Source of the DNA: Physocladia obscura
Lineage: Eukaryota > Chytridiomycota > Chytridiomycetes > Chytridiales > Chytriomycetaceae
Assembly: GCA_027596945.1 (NCBI GenBank)
Contig: JADGJH010000332.1
Coordinates: 1,866 to 19,988 of the forward strand
Direction of reading: 5' to 3'
Length of the DNA stretch: 18,123 nt
Shown: positions 9,387-18,123 of the stretch, piece by piece
Layout: the number at the start of each line of letters is the position of its first letter
How positions within the stretch are numbered: the stretch's first letter is position 1
The notes under the pieces: model-generated
What the model was told of the DNA's origin: nothing
The model's database searches: none
What the model saw: the letters and a program-made list of their open reading frames with translations, nothing else
Position numbers and translations under genes: made by a program

Positions 9387-9454
9387 GATTGGCTGTTTTT
9401 TTTTTTTTTTTGATTGAAGTTTTATTTTGAGATTTTTTTTCCATCACATCACAA
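9387..9454. promoter_or_regulatory. 68-bp bidirectional RPA2/LST8 intergenic promoter
   Basis: The two start codons face away from each other across 68 bp, which contain a 16-T run (9396-9411) and an inverted CCAAT (ATTGG at 9388-9392). The homopolymer may act as a nucleosome-excluding element. The CCAAT lies almost on the RPA2 start codon, so its role is doubtful. Confidence 0.4.
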
Positions 9455-10815
9455 ATGGCCGAACAAAGTGTCCTTCTGTGTACGTCAGGATACGATCACA
9501 CGATCCGATTTTGGGAGGCTTTATCGGGGATTTGCGTGCGCACGATTCAACACACTGAATCGGTGAGTATGAGTGGGGGGTTTTTTTTTCTTTTCGATAC
9601 TTTATTTACTTAAATAAACTTTTGCGTACACTGTGCAGCAAGTTAACCGTATTGCAATATCCCCAGACAAACGATTTTTGGCTGCGGCTGGTTGGCTAGA
9701 TTCTTTTTAATTTTGAACATTGTATTGTAACATTTGGTGTTTTAGGAAATCCTCATGTGCGACTGTACGATGCCCAGTCGAACAACGGAACACCGGTTAG
9801 AATACATTTTTCTATTTGCATGCGACGAAACTATTTCTCCTCGTAACTTTTGCTATAAATCCTTTTTTTTTTTGTTTTTAAAATATCAATTTGTAAAATT
9901 CAGATCACTTCTTTTGAAGGACATACAGCGAACGTAACAGCACTGGGATTCCAATCTGCCGGCCGCTGGATTGTTACTGGTAGCGAAGACGGAAGCATCA
10001 AAATCTGGGATATTAGGTTCAAAATTCCCGTATTAAAATAAGGAGCAACGCCAACAAAAAAACGACGACAACACAGATCGCCGAATGTACAACGAGACTA
10101 TCAACTCAAAGCCCCCGTTACAGACGTAATTATTCATCCGAATCAAGGAGAACTGGTGTCTTGCGATCAGAACGGAACAATAAAAGTTTGGGATCTTGGC
10201 GAAAATAAATGCACACACGAGCTTGTTCCCGAAGAAGATGTACCTGTACGCAGCGTGAGCATGGCGATTGATGGCAGTATTCTTGTTGCTGGAAATAATA
10301 AGGGAAATGTGTACGTATGGCGAACGAAAAATAAGGGCGATTTTACCGACTTAGAGGCTGTCAAACAAGTGTCTGCGCATAAAACCTATATAACAAAATG
10401 TCTTTTGAGTCCAGATACTCGCTCATTAGTGACATGGTATATTGAATATTTTCTCATGTTTTTTTTTTTTTTTTGGTCTCACTATTCTCAGTTCTGCTGA
10501 CACAACTGTAAAAATTTGGTCTTCGATTGATCATGGATTTGAACAAGAAAAAACGCTGAAAGGACATCAAAGATGGTGGGGTCTATATTTACCAGTTTCT
10601 AAAAAATGCAAAAAAAAAACAGAGCCACACTAACAAATTGTATCAAATGCAGGGTTTGGGATGCAGCATTTTCAGCTGATTCTGCATATTTGGTAACCGG
10701 TTCATCAGATAATAGTGCAAGACTGTGGGATCTTTCAACTGCTGAAACAATTCGTCATTACAATGGACATCAAAAAGCAGTCGTGTGCGTTGCTTTACAT
10801 GATATTTCTATTTGA
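9455..10815 (+). CDS. LST8: LST8, WD40 subunit of TOR complexes
   Basis: This is a seven-bladed WD40 protein that binds the TOR kinase domain and is needed in TORC1 and TORC2. Seven exons (9455-9562, 9639-9690, 9746-9795, 9904-10016, 10077-10436, 10492-10575, 10653-10815) total 930 nt, or 309 aa, matching the family (about 300-325). It begins [20 protein letters not shown]. The blades are marked by [30 protein letters not shown] with [45 protein letters not shown], and [20 protein letters not shown]. It ends [13 protein letters not shown], the typical LST8 terminus. Every junction restores WD-repeat sequence, for example R(W)[13 protein letters not shown] across 10576-10652. Donors vary widely (GTGAGT, GTTGGC, GTTCAA, GTGGGG), while acceptors are TAG or CAG. 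A CACTAAC branch-like site lies at about 10627. PDCD5 starts only 42 bp downstream on the same strand. Confidence 0.96.
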
Positions 10816-10857
10816 TTGTGTGTCTGCGAATTGAAACTTTGTGCAAAAAAAAAAAAA

Positions 10858-11709
10858 ATGGAAGACGATGAGCTCGCCCAAATTCGGGTAAAGAGAATGG
10901 CCGAGTTGCGTGGAGCAACCAGTGGATCCACGGGTGGATCTGGCGCTCTTCCAACTGGACTAGTGCCTGGAAAGGCGCCGGGAGGTGGCGAAAACGATGC
11001 AGAGAAGTTGGCGTAAGTTTCAAGTATCCGATCACTTCTCATATACTCACCAGTTACTTTCGCTAATATGTACTTCAGCCAAATGGAAGAAATTCGTCGG
11101 TCAATGGTTCGTATTCATGTCGGCGATTTTTATTTTGAGCTGATATAAATATCTATATGTCTATATATTCGTCTGAATTCAGCTTGTGCAATTACTCGAT
11201 AACGGTGCCCGAGAACGATGTATGTAAACGATTCGATTTAAATGAAATCGCGAAAATACTCGCTAGCGTGTTTTTATCAAGTGAATACAAAGACTTTATT
11301 CATGTGAACTAACTTTCCACCCCTTAAAAAAAAATCGGCAAACAAAAGTGTCTCGGATTTCGATTGTCAAACCCGAAAAAGCGCGAGCTGTCGAAGACTT
11401 ACTGATTCGAATGGTTTGTTTCCAAAAGCGAAATCGGCGTAAACTGAAGATTCAAAAAATATTTCCTAGGCCCAAAGTGGACAACTGAAAGGCAAAATCA
11501 ACGAAAATATGCTAATCGATTTACTCGAGCAGTTGAATGAGCAGCAGGCCGCAAAAGTCGAATCAAAGATTAAGGTTGATCTCGAATTTTTCTGCAGAGG
11601 CTATTTTTTTTCTTCTTACTATTTCTTATCCTTCTGTCCTTCCTTATTTTAGATCGCGAGACGGACTCATGATTCAGATGACGATGAGGATCTTTTGGCG
11701 GGATTGTGA
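10858..11709 (+). CDS. PDCD5: PDCD5-family double-stranded DNA-binding protein
   Basis: This is a small conserved helical protein of the PDCD5/TFAR19 family. The family is found in archaea and eukaryotes and linked to nucleic-acid binding and, in animals, apoptosis. Six exons (10858-11012, 11079-11106, 11183-11219, 11349-11413, 11470-11574, 11653-11709) total 447 nt, or 148 aa. It starts MEDDELAQIRVKRMAELRG, then has a Gly/Ser/Pro-rich stretch (about 20-45) longer than in animal relatives. The core reads QMEEIRRSMLVQLLDNGARE, RISIVKPEKARAVEDLLIRM and AQSGQLKGKINENMLIDLL. It ends with an acidic tail, DSDDDEDLLAGL. The tiny second and third exons (28 and 37 nt) are supported by exact fit to the family. 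The ATG follows a run of 13 A bases immediately upstream, which may be a short A-rich leader. Confidence 0.95.
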
Positions 11710-11786
11710 TAAATAAAATTAATCGTGGGGAAGATCGTGGGGAAACAAAGAAAAAAAGACAACAAAAAACAAGTAGTCGTATATCC

Positions 11787-12332
11787 ATGACAACAGCGCC
11801 AGAATTCTTTCAGAAGCCGCAGCGGCCTCAACAACCGACAAACAAAGCATCTGGAGTTTGGATATATGTTCCACTTGACCAACCCCCGCCGCCACCATCA
11901 CCGCCGCCATCGTTCCCGATTCCAGTCCTCCAACATAATTCGATTCTGACAAAGCCTACGCTCGTGGGAAAATCAAACTCTATACCCGTTATTACTGGTC
12001 GTCAGCTCTCGGATCTCGAACGGCAAAGGCATCTTGTGGCACTGCAAAAACATAAAGCAAGAGCAAAAAACTTGGAGACAAAATACACCCACCACAACGA
12101 GAGAATGCAATATCACGCAAAGAAACTTGGGCTTACTGTTGAAGACAACAGTTTGGTTGCTGATACGATTGAAGTTGCTGAAGAAGCTGTGGAAACTATC
12201 GATCAAGAGGCAATTGCTCTACAACGTCAGGCGGAAAAAATTCGTCGGCAACATGAGCAGCGAATGAGCCAGCTTTTTGTCGATTCTACCGGCTTTCTTG
12301 ACTTTGGTCACGTTCCCATTTTCCCAGAGTAA
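11787..12332 (+). CDS. Unrecognised proline-rich, coiled-coil protein
   Basis: This intronless frame of 181 aa stands out among intron-rich neighbours. The ATG at 11787 is the first in-frame ATG; upstream codons overlap the PDCD5 3' end. The N-terminal third is Pro/Gln-rich (FFQKPQRPQQPTNK, then a polyproline run after VPLDQ). The centre and C-terminal half (about 75-165) are strongly charged and helical, with heptad-like spacing (RQLSDLERQRHLVALQKHKA, EEAVETIDQEAIALQRQAEK, IRRQHEQRMSQLF). It closes with FLDFGHVPIFPE. There is no signal peptide, membrane segment or metal-binding motif. Codon use looks coding rather than random. Its polyproline plus coiled coil could suit an SH3/profilin-type adaptor, but that is a guess, and I recognise no family. 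Confidence 0.65.
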   Translation: MTTAPEFFQKPQRPQQPTNKASGVWIYVPLDQPPPPPSPPPSFPIPVLQHNSILTKPTLVGKSNSIPVITGRQLSDLERQRHLVALQKHKARAKNLETKYTHHNERMQYHAKKLGLTVEDNSLVADTIEVAEEAVETIDQEAIALQRQAEKIRRQHEQRMSQLFVDSTGFLDFGHVPIFPE

Positions 12333-12394
12333 TAAATAATTTCAACGGTTTCTCTTTTTGGTATGAAAAAAATAAAAGAAACGAAGAACCAAAA

Positions 12395-13005
12395 ATGCTT
12401 CAAGCATCTACTCGAACACTGAAAATCAAAACTGGCGTTCTGTCACGGTGAGTAGCACCACAGCACTGATGTATATAATGACAAAAACACAAATAAACAA
12501 ATAACAAACGTACAATGCATCATGGGAACCTGAAACACAGACTCGTCAAAGAGCTCAACAGTTACGAGAAAGAGCACGTGGCACAGCAGGAGCGGATTGA
12601 TAAGCTTGTAGCTGCTGGTGAAGATGCTCATACAGTGCGTAAGCAGGTAACTGATTGTCGCGCACACTGACCGAGAAAACTGTGTTCGTGACTCTATTGC
12701 CTATTAATTTTATTGTTTTTTTTTTCTTGGTTTTTTTTTTCCCAGAGAGAAGTTCTTGAAGAAACTACAGTCATGATCCCAGATTGTAAGAACAGAATTG
12801 CTGTCGCAAAAGACGAGTTGCAGAGACTAGTTGCAGAAATCTTGGTTTGTATAATTTTTTTTCTTCTTTTCTCTCGATTTCCACCCCCAACTAAAAACTT
12901 ATTCACCTCTGAACCAATTCTCAGGCTAGTGCAGCGGAAGCAGCTGAGAGTGAAGAAATCATTGCTGCTCAGGAGGTCATCAGAAACGCTCCGGTCAAGC
13001 TATGA
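12395..13005 (+). CDS. TBCA: Tubulin-specific chaperone A (cofactor A)
   Basis: This small three-helix-bundle cofactor captures beta-tubulin during folding and buffers free beta-tubulin (RBL2 in yeast). Four exons (12395-12447, 12541-12646, 12746-12844, 12925-13005) total 339 nt, or 112 aa, the normal family size. Diagnostic segments are LKIKTGVLSRLVKELNSYEK, VRKQREVLEETTVMIPDCKN and RIAVAKDELQRLVAEIL, ending VIRNAPVKL. Introns are 93, 99 and 80 nt with GTGAGT, GTAACT and GTTTGT donors. AATAAA near 13006 directly follows the stop and may serve polyadenylation. The gene lies 62 bp downstream of the unrecognised gene on the same strand, and nothing else in the window is tubulin-related. Confidence 0.94.
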
Positions 13006-13421
13006 AATAAAAATGCGAATTTCTTAAAACATCATTAATCAAGTTCTTAAGTTCTTTGTTGTCGTATCAACATTTTTGTTTTGATTCATTGGTTTGGAAC
13101 TAGCAATTTATTCTATTGTCGCTACTGCGCTTGGCCTTCATCAGCTTCAAACTTGCACTTTTTCGTAATTGTGGCTGTCTGTGCCGCAAAGAATATTTTT
13201 CAACTTTCTTCAACGTGCAAATTTTTGTTTTGTGTATTATCTATGATATATTTTTGATTTATAGTGGTTGTAATTCGTATTACCCGTTATGGAGAAAGAA
13301 GTCACGAAAACGCAGGAAGTTCTACATTTGATTTAACATTATCTCTTTGTCCATCAAAAATTAAATATAGAACTTTTTGAAGCTGTGGGTGAAATATATA
13401 TATATATAAAGGATTAAGACA
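13006..13421. other. Intergenic region, largest gap in the window
   Basis: This 416-bp gap separates TBCA from the LIM gene. Short open frames exist (for example around 13116-13331, hydrophobic then basic), but none has a recognisable motif or convincing splice pattern. The right end has an alternating TA tract just before the LIM start. The gap probably holds the TBCA 3'UTR and the LIM promoter; a very small gene cannot be excluded. Confidence 0.5.
13394..13409. repeat. (TA)n tract upstream of the LIM gene
   Basis: About seven to eight TA units end about 12 bp before the LIM start codon. The tract resembles a TATA box but is too close to the ATG to be an ordinary one, unless the leader is extremely short. 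Confidence 0.6.
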
Positions 13422-14907
13422 ATGGCACAAAATCGGATGCTTGGACAAATTATCATGCCGAACAAAGAAAAGAATACAATGGCGATGGCATTGTCAAGTC
13501 CATCTTCAAACACATCAAAAACTTATCTCAGCCCACCAAATTTCTCCAAGCCGCTCCCACCCGAAAAATCTGCACTACACCCAAATCCATTCATCAATTT
13601 TGGCAAACAGGCAAAAAATTTGAACTCGGCACTGGTCAACGAGCTTGAAACCCTTGCAACTGTTAAATCGCATTTTGACTTGAAAAAATACGGCAATGAG
13701 AGTTTTTTTCAGTCACAGAATCACAATGACGCCAGTTTAGGAATTGAGGAGAGTGAACGTGCTTTAGCACATATCCATAGATATACTGCCACACAAAAAC
13801 AAGTGTCAAAGTTGAGGAATGAATGGAAAAATGAACAAAAACTCGAGGATATGTTTCAACATTCAAAATTTACTGGAGGGTGAGTTGATTGTTCGTTTTT
13901 TTGTTATATTATTTTTCATGAAAATTTTTAGAAGGAAGGCTGGCAGAATTTCTGGATATCTGTATTCATCGCCAATTTCGGGCTCATGCACCAGTGCCAA
14001 AATTGAAAAAAAGGATTTAAACTTGACATATTTGCAACAAAAGTCAAAAGTTATAAAGCCTCTGGATATTTTACCCACCAAAACTTCGGAGATTCTGTCG
14101 CAAATACAATCTTCTGTGATGGTGGTCTCAAAGTACTTGGGAACTTCTGGGATTTGCAAAGGCTGTTCAATACCAATTCCAAAAAATCAGCCTTCTTTAT
14201 CTGCTATGGGATTTTTCTGGCATCAAGAATGCTTTAAATGTGCAAATACAGAGTGCGGTAAGTTGAAATATTTCGTAAATGAAATTTATTTTTGGAATAG
14301 GAAATCCAATTGGGCAAAGCAGTTTTTTTCAGCGTGGAAAATATTCATACTGTGAGTCTTGCTGGAAAGGAAACTGCTGCCCAAAATGTGAATCCTGTGG
14401 AATGGCTGTTGAAGATGTCAGTTTCCTCGTTTTGTCTCCCTCTTTACTAACTTGAAAATATTAATTCAGAGAAAATCACAAACTCTAATTCAGGGGCGTG
14501 TTTATCATCAATCATGCTTTTGCTGTTTCAATTGCAAAAAAGCGCTACTGCCAATGACTCAGTTTGTAGAACCGAATGGAATCAGGTTTTGTCTGCTTTG
14601 TTTTAACAAACTGTTTGGCAAAAAATGTAATAAATGTGGAGAAGCGTGCAATGTGAGATGATTATTACCGATTTTTATTCTTTTATATTTTATGCTCTAG
14701 TTTATTATTATTTTATAAGTTTACTTTTGTACTTATAATAATTGATAGAGCGACTTTATTCCTATTAAAGAAGGTATAAATTATCATCGATCATGCGTTG
14801 CCTGCAGTGTTTGCTTTCGTACGTTAGAGGATGAATACGAAGAATTCTTCAGAAAAGATGGTTTATTTTTTTGTTTCAAACACTATGAACCTAATGAAAT
14901 TTTTTGA
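13422..14907 (+). CDS. Three-LIM-domain protein, paxillin/PINCH-like
   Basis: This is a probable cytoskeletal or signalling scaffold. Five exons (13422-13879, 13932-14257, 14301-14416, 14470-14652, 14749-14907) total 1242 nt, or 413 aa. The first 220 residues are Ser/Pro/Asn-rich and then helical (RALAHIHRYTATQKQ, LRNEWKNEQKLEDMF), with no known domain. Three LIM domains fill the C-terminus. LIM1 begins CKGCSIPIPK and has HQECFKCANTEC and YCESC. LIM2 begins CPKCESCGMAVED and has HQSCFCCFNC and FCLLC. LIM3 begins CNKCGEACNSDF and has HRSCVACSVC, with CFKH supplying the last ligand. LIM domains bind proteins, often at actin structures or cell-polarity sites. The exon-4 acceptor at 14469 is preferred over 14493, because it restores normal 21-residue Cys-to-His spacing in LIM2 (13 with the other). 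No LIM subfamily is assigned with confidence. Confidence 0.87.
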
Positions 14908-14994
14908 AGAAATAAAATAAATTGTACTTCACAAAAGTACAATAGGCTTCTTTTTTTCGAAGCCTAAACATTCCAATAAAAGATTCAAAAAACA
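14908..14994. promoter_or_regulatory. Short LIM-to-CH intergenic region
   Basis: This 87-bp gap holds AATAAA-type signals (about 14911-14920) just after the LIM stop. The imperfect inverted repeat AGGCTTC(T)n...GAAGCCT at 14944-14965 could form a hairpin between the two genes. Its role as a 3'-end element is inference. Confidence 0.35.
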
Positions 14995-17942
14995 ATGACA
15001 TCAAACGTCAAATCTGCAAACCGAGTGTCGAAGTTTGACTTTTCCCAGTCTTCACGTCAGCATATCTCTTGGCTTTATTTTTCGTTCTAACAGCAATTAC
15101 AGCGACGCATTTTACAAGTGAAACCGAAATTGCCGCGTATGTGAACTGGATAAATTCGCAGCTTTCGGCAGATCCCGAACTGGAGCAATATTTACCAATT
15201 TCATTGGAAAATCAAGACGCTCTGTTTGAAGCTTGCAAAGATGGAATTCTGCTCTGCAAACTCATTAACAATAGCGTTTCAGGAGTAGTCAATGAGAAGG
15301 GGCTGGTTACAAGAGACAATGCTAGAAATCAAATTCATAAACTTGAAAATATACAAAAAGCGCTTGACGGTGCTGTGAAAATTGGAGTCCATGTTCATAA
15401 TATGAGTGCAGAAGATATTGTGAAAGGAACTCCGCATCTAGTACTCGGTTTAGTATGGCAAGTTATTAAGGTATTAATGCTGCAATTCTTTTGAATTCTA
15501 TCTAAATTAAGGCTCAAGGTTGGCCTCCTAAAAAATGTAAGAACTGGGGGCTTTGAAAGCACAAGCAACTCTGCAAATGATCTTGCTTCAAAAGCTTCGG
15601 ATCCAACTCCAAGTAGTCTTGAAAAAGGTCTACTGAAATGGGTTAATTCAACTCTCAAAAAACAAAACCCAGCAGAAACACTCAAAATTTCAAATTTTGG
15701 CAGCGATTTAAGCGATTCAATTGCTTTAGCGTACCTAATTTCATCGTTTGACAATGATCCTGAAACTCGTGCACACAAACTCAGGGCAATTTTGGATGAG
15801 GAAGATATTAACCATCGAGCGGAACTCGTTCTTGACTACGCAGAAGCATTTGACTGCCGCCATTTCGCGAGTCCCACGGATATTGTTGGTGGTAATAAGA
15901 ATCTAAATCTTGCTTTTGTTGCTGTTTTGCATAACTTGAAGGTTTCTCGAGACAAGACCACATTGATTCGTATTGAACTTGAAGATGCAAAAGATTCTGC
16001 AGAAGCAGCTTTGGCGAACTTCCGTGCAAACAAAGATACGGATATTAAGAGATTGCGATTGCAACTTGATGATGCGAATGAAGATTTCGCTCGATTGCAA
16101 GCTGAAAAAGATGCTGTTCAAGCCGCGTTTGATGAATTGAACAAGCAAAAACGAGAGGAAAAACTTGACAATGAAAAAAACGAGAATTTTAAGAATGTGG
16201 CAGAAAGTTTTTGCTCGTCTCAACAGGCTCTCTTACAGGTTTCTATCTATTTTGAATCTGTAGTCAACTCGCTCTCAAAAATATATCATGTCAAGGAATC
16301 TCTAAAACTGAAACATCAAGAGCAGCTTACGCAAATTCAAGAGTTAAACTATGATCTTTCTCGCGCAAACCAGAAAATCAAAGAGTTACAGGACTCAAAT
16401 GCAATGCTCAGACAATGGTTGTTGGACAGGTAAATTTAATGAACTGTTTGAAGACATTGGTAGTTTTGTTCATGGCATCAACATAGCCATCGCGACGCGG
16501 AACGAGATGCATCCTCACAGAGTCTGAATGACATTTCAAACTCGTCAGTGCCAGCAAATTCTGTGAATAATCTGGCAGCAACTTCGTTTGAAGACTTTGC
16601 CTCACTTTCTCAGCAGCTAAAAGAATCACAGCAGTTTGCTCAAATACTGCAATATAAACTTCTTGCTTTGCAGACAGAAAGTGCGGGCAAGGTGCAAGAA
16701 CTTCAACTGAAATTCGAGAGAGGTGTTTCAAACTTGTCACAACAACAATCGGAACAAGTTGAAAATAATCAGAAAAATCCTCAAGATTTGCTCAAGGAGC
16801 AGCAGCAACCGCAGGAAGAAACAAAGGAGAAACAGCAACAAAATTCCCAAGAAAAAAAGTTGAAACAGAGCCAAAATGGAAAGCGCATTGATGATCTATT
16901 ACAATCAGCAACATTCAGTAACACGGATCTTCAGAAAAATGAACTTAAACAAATTCAAAAATCAATTGATACTCTTTGCAGTCTTCAGCTTCTTCTTACC
17001 GAAAACAATCACCAGCAGTTGCTGCAAGAAAGTATTGCAAATATGCAAGAGCTTTCTGTTAATCTTTTTTACGAGCGTTCAAACGAAACTCAAATCTTAG
17101 AACGTGTATTTGAAGACTTGAAAAGCGATCAAGAAGCTGGATACATTTTCAACAAAATCAACATTGATATTAAAACCAGTGGCGATGGAACAAGAGAATT
17201 TGCACAGGCACTCGCAAGTGTTGTTGGTGGACTTAACCGCAAGGTTATTGATAGTGAGCAGAAAGCGGCACAACTTGCAAAATCCGTCGACACGTTGAAC
17301 TTTGAGCTTGAACGCGTGCAACATGAAAAAACAGACAAAGAAGCATCTTCCGGGGCATTCCGGGACGCAAGCATTGATACCGCTCAGGAACAAAATGACG
17401 CAAAGATTGCTAAAAAGATTGAATACATTGAGCTGAAATACGAAAAGGAAAGCTTGAACGATCGTTTGGCTATTTTACACAAAACCACAGCGGCTATTAT
17501 CAAACAACGAAGTCTACTGATTGAAGAGAATAAGAAAATCCAACAATCTAATGGAGAATCTATTAACATTTCAAGACAAATTGAGTCTCTGGATAATCTG
17601 CTTGCTGGAAATGCGAAATTAGCTCACAATATTGAAACTGGCCACGATCTTGATGATATTTTTGGCGTCAATGCAAATACGGCAAACTTGGAGCAACTTG
17701 CACTGCAGCAGGCAAGAGTTCAACATCAAATTGACCAAATGGTCAAATCGGAGGATTGTTTGATTGATGATTTGACAAAGTTGAAAGATTCCAACCAAGA
17801 GCTACGCGAAAAACTTGAAATTGCTGAAAGATGTATCAATGCATTGATAGCACAGAGATCAGTTTTGTTGAAAGAGCGCGATGAATTAAGCGAGCTAGCT
17901 AAATCCCAAGCGAACGAATCTTTGTCACAGACTGAGTCATAA
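14995..17942 (+). CDS. Fimbrin-type tandem CH domains fused to long coiled coil
   Basis: Four exons (14995-15055, 15103-15470, 15519-16429, 16487-17942) total 2796 nt, or 931 aa. CH1 (about 25-145) is plastin/fimbrin-like: SETEIAAYVNWINSQL, FEACKDGILLCKLINNSV, NMSAEDIVKGTPHLVLGLVW, QVIKVGLLKNVRTGG. CH2 (about 165-285) has LLKWVNSTLKKQNP, ISNFGSDLSDSIALAYLI, FDCRHFASPTDIVGGN and LNLAFVAVLHNL. Together they form one fimbrin-type actin-binding unit. The remaining roughly 645 residues are Gln/Glu/Lys/Leu-rich coiled coil (IELEDAKDSAEAALANF onward), interrupted by a Gln-rich stretch near 16740-16870, ending at TAA 17940. Fimbrin itself has EF hands and four CH domains and no coiled coil, so this is not ordinary SAC6. 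It probably dimerises and bundles or anchors actin. An alternative acceptor nine bases upstream of 15103 would add three residues. Confidence 0.88.
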
Positions 17943-18123
17943 CAACTGTTCTGAACATATTTTTTTTTCCCTCTACTCTCACTCTTTTTACGAAAAAAAA
18001 AAAATTTAGTATTGTTTTTTCCATTTGAAATGAAAGAACTGCGAGTTTTTTTTTTTTTTTTTCCCATAAAAAAATGAATTTTCCAAAACCAACCAAATGG
18101 GGGCCAAAAACCCAAAAAAAAAA
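17943..18123. other. Homopolymer-rich right edge, possible start of a further gene
   Basis: After the CH gene stop there are several long T and A runs, including a T run at about 18044-18062. An ATG at 18074 opens a short frame (MNFPKPTKWGPKTQ, then lysines) that runs off the edge. A T-tract then A-rich ATG context is seen at other genes here, but 16 codons are too few to call. The window ends in an A run, a common place for an assembly to break. Confidence 0.3.

Noticed and set aside
13116..13331. 71-residue hydrophobic/basic open frame
   Set aside because: It has no recognised family, no supporting splice pattern and AT-rich composition; treated as intergenic.
17726..18115. 129-residue minus-strand frame at the right edge
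   Set aside because: It is a shadow of the coiled-coil gene extended by homopolymers encoding Lys/Phe runs.

Overview
This window is eukaryotic nuclear DNA, most likely from a fungus, and the compact, intron-dense layout would suit an early-diverging lineage. The fungal call rests on a Zn(2)-Cys(6) binuclear cluster gene and a small GPI-type secreted Cys-rich protein. The compactness call rests on intergenic gaps mostly of 40-180 bp and more than 40 inferred introns of about 44-146 nt. No RNA gene, mobile element or CRISPR array was seen. I rebuilt the gene models by hand from reading frame, family similarity and GT...AG boundaries. In almost every gene the summed exon lengths are divisible by three.

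Layout, left to right. (1) + strand, 5'-truncated MBOAT lysophospholipid acyltransferase (ALE1-like), to 1177. (2) - strand 1261-2583, zinc-finger regulator with one complete Zn2Cys6 cluster, a probable second cluster split by a badly defined intron, and a C-terminal C2H2-like finger. (3) - strand 2753-4485, SSL1/p44 subunit of TFIIH, eight exons. (4) - strand 4574-5200, secreted GPI-type Cys/Ser/Thr/Ala-rich protein. (5) and (6) A divergent pair of CRAL-TRIO (Sec14-like) paralogues at 5316-6545 (-) and 6646-7960 (+), sharing a 100-bp intergenic region with a small dyad at its middle. (7) - strand 8105-9386, RPA2 (replication protein A middle subunit). (8) + strand 9455-10815, LST8 (TOR complex WD40 protein), divergent from RPA2 across 68 bp. 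(9) + strand 10858-11709, PDCD5. (10) + strand 11787-12332, an intronless proline-rich/coiled-coil protein I do not recognise. (11) + strand 12395-13005, tubulin cofactor A. (12) + strand 13422-14907, three-LIM protein. (13) + strand 14995-17942, a fimbrin-type tandem calponin-homology domain joined to a roughly 650-residue coiled coil. The last 181 bases are homopolymer-rich, possibly with the start of another gene.

Most genes are conserved housekeeping functions: phospholipid remodelling and lipid transfer, TFIIH, RPA, TOR signalling, tubulin folding and actin scaffolding. They do not form an obvious pathway or cluster. The points most worth a second look are the CH-CH-coiled-coil architecture beside a LIM gene, the multi-zinc-finger regulator with a missing splice acceptor, and the divergent CRAL-TRIO pair. 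I saw no clear evidence of a wholly new biological system.
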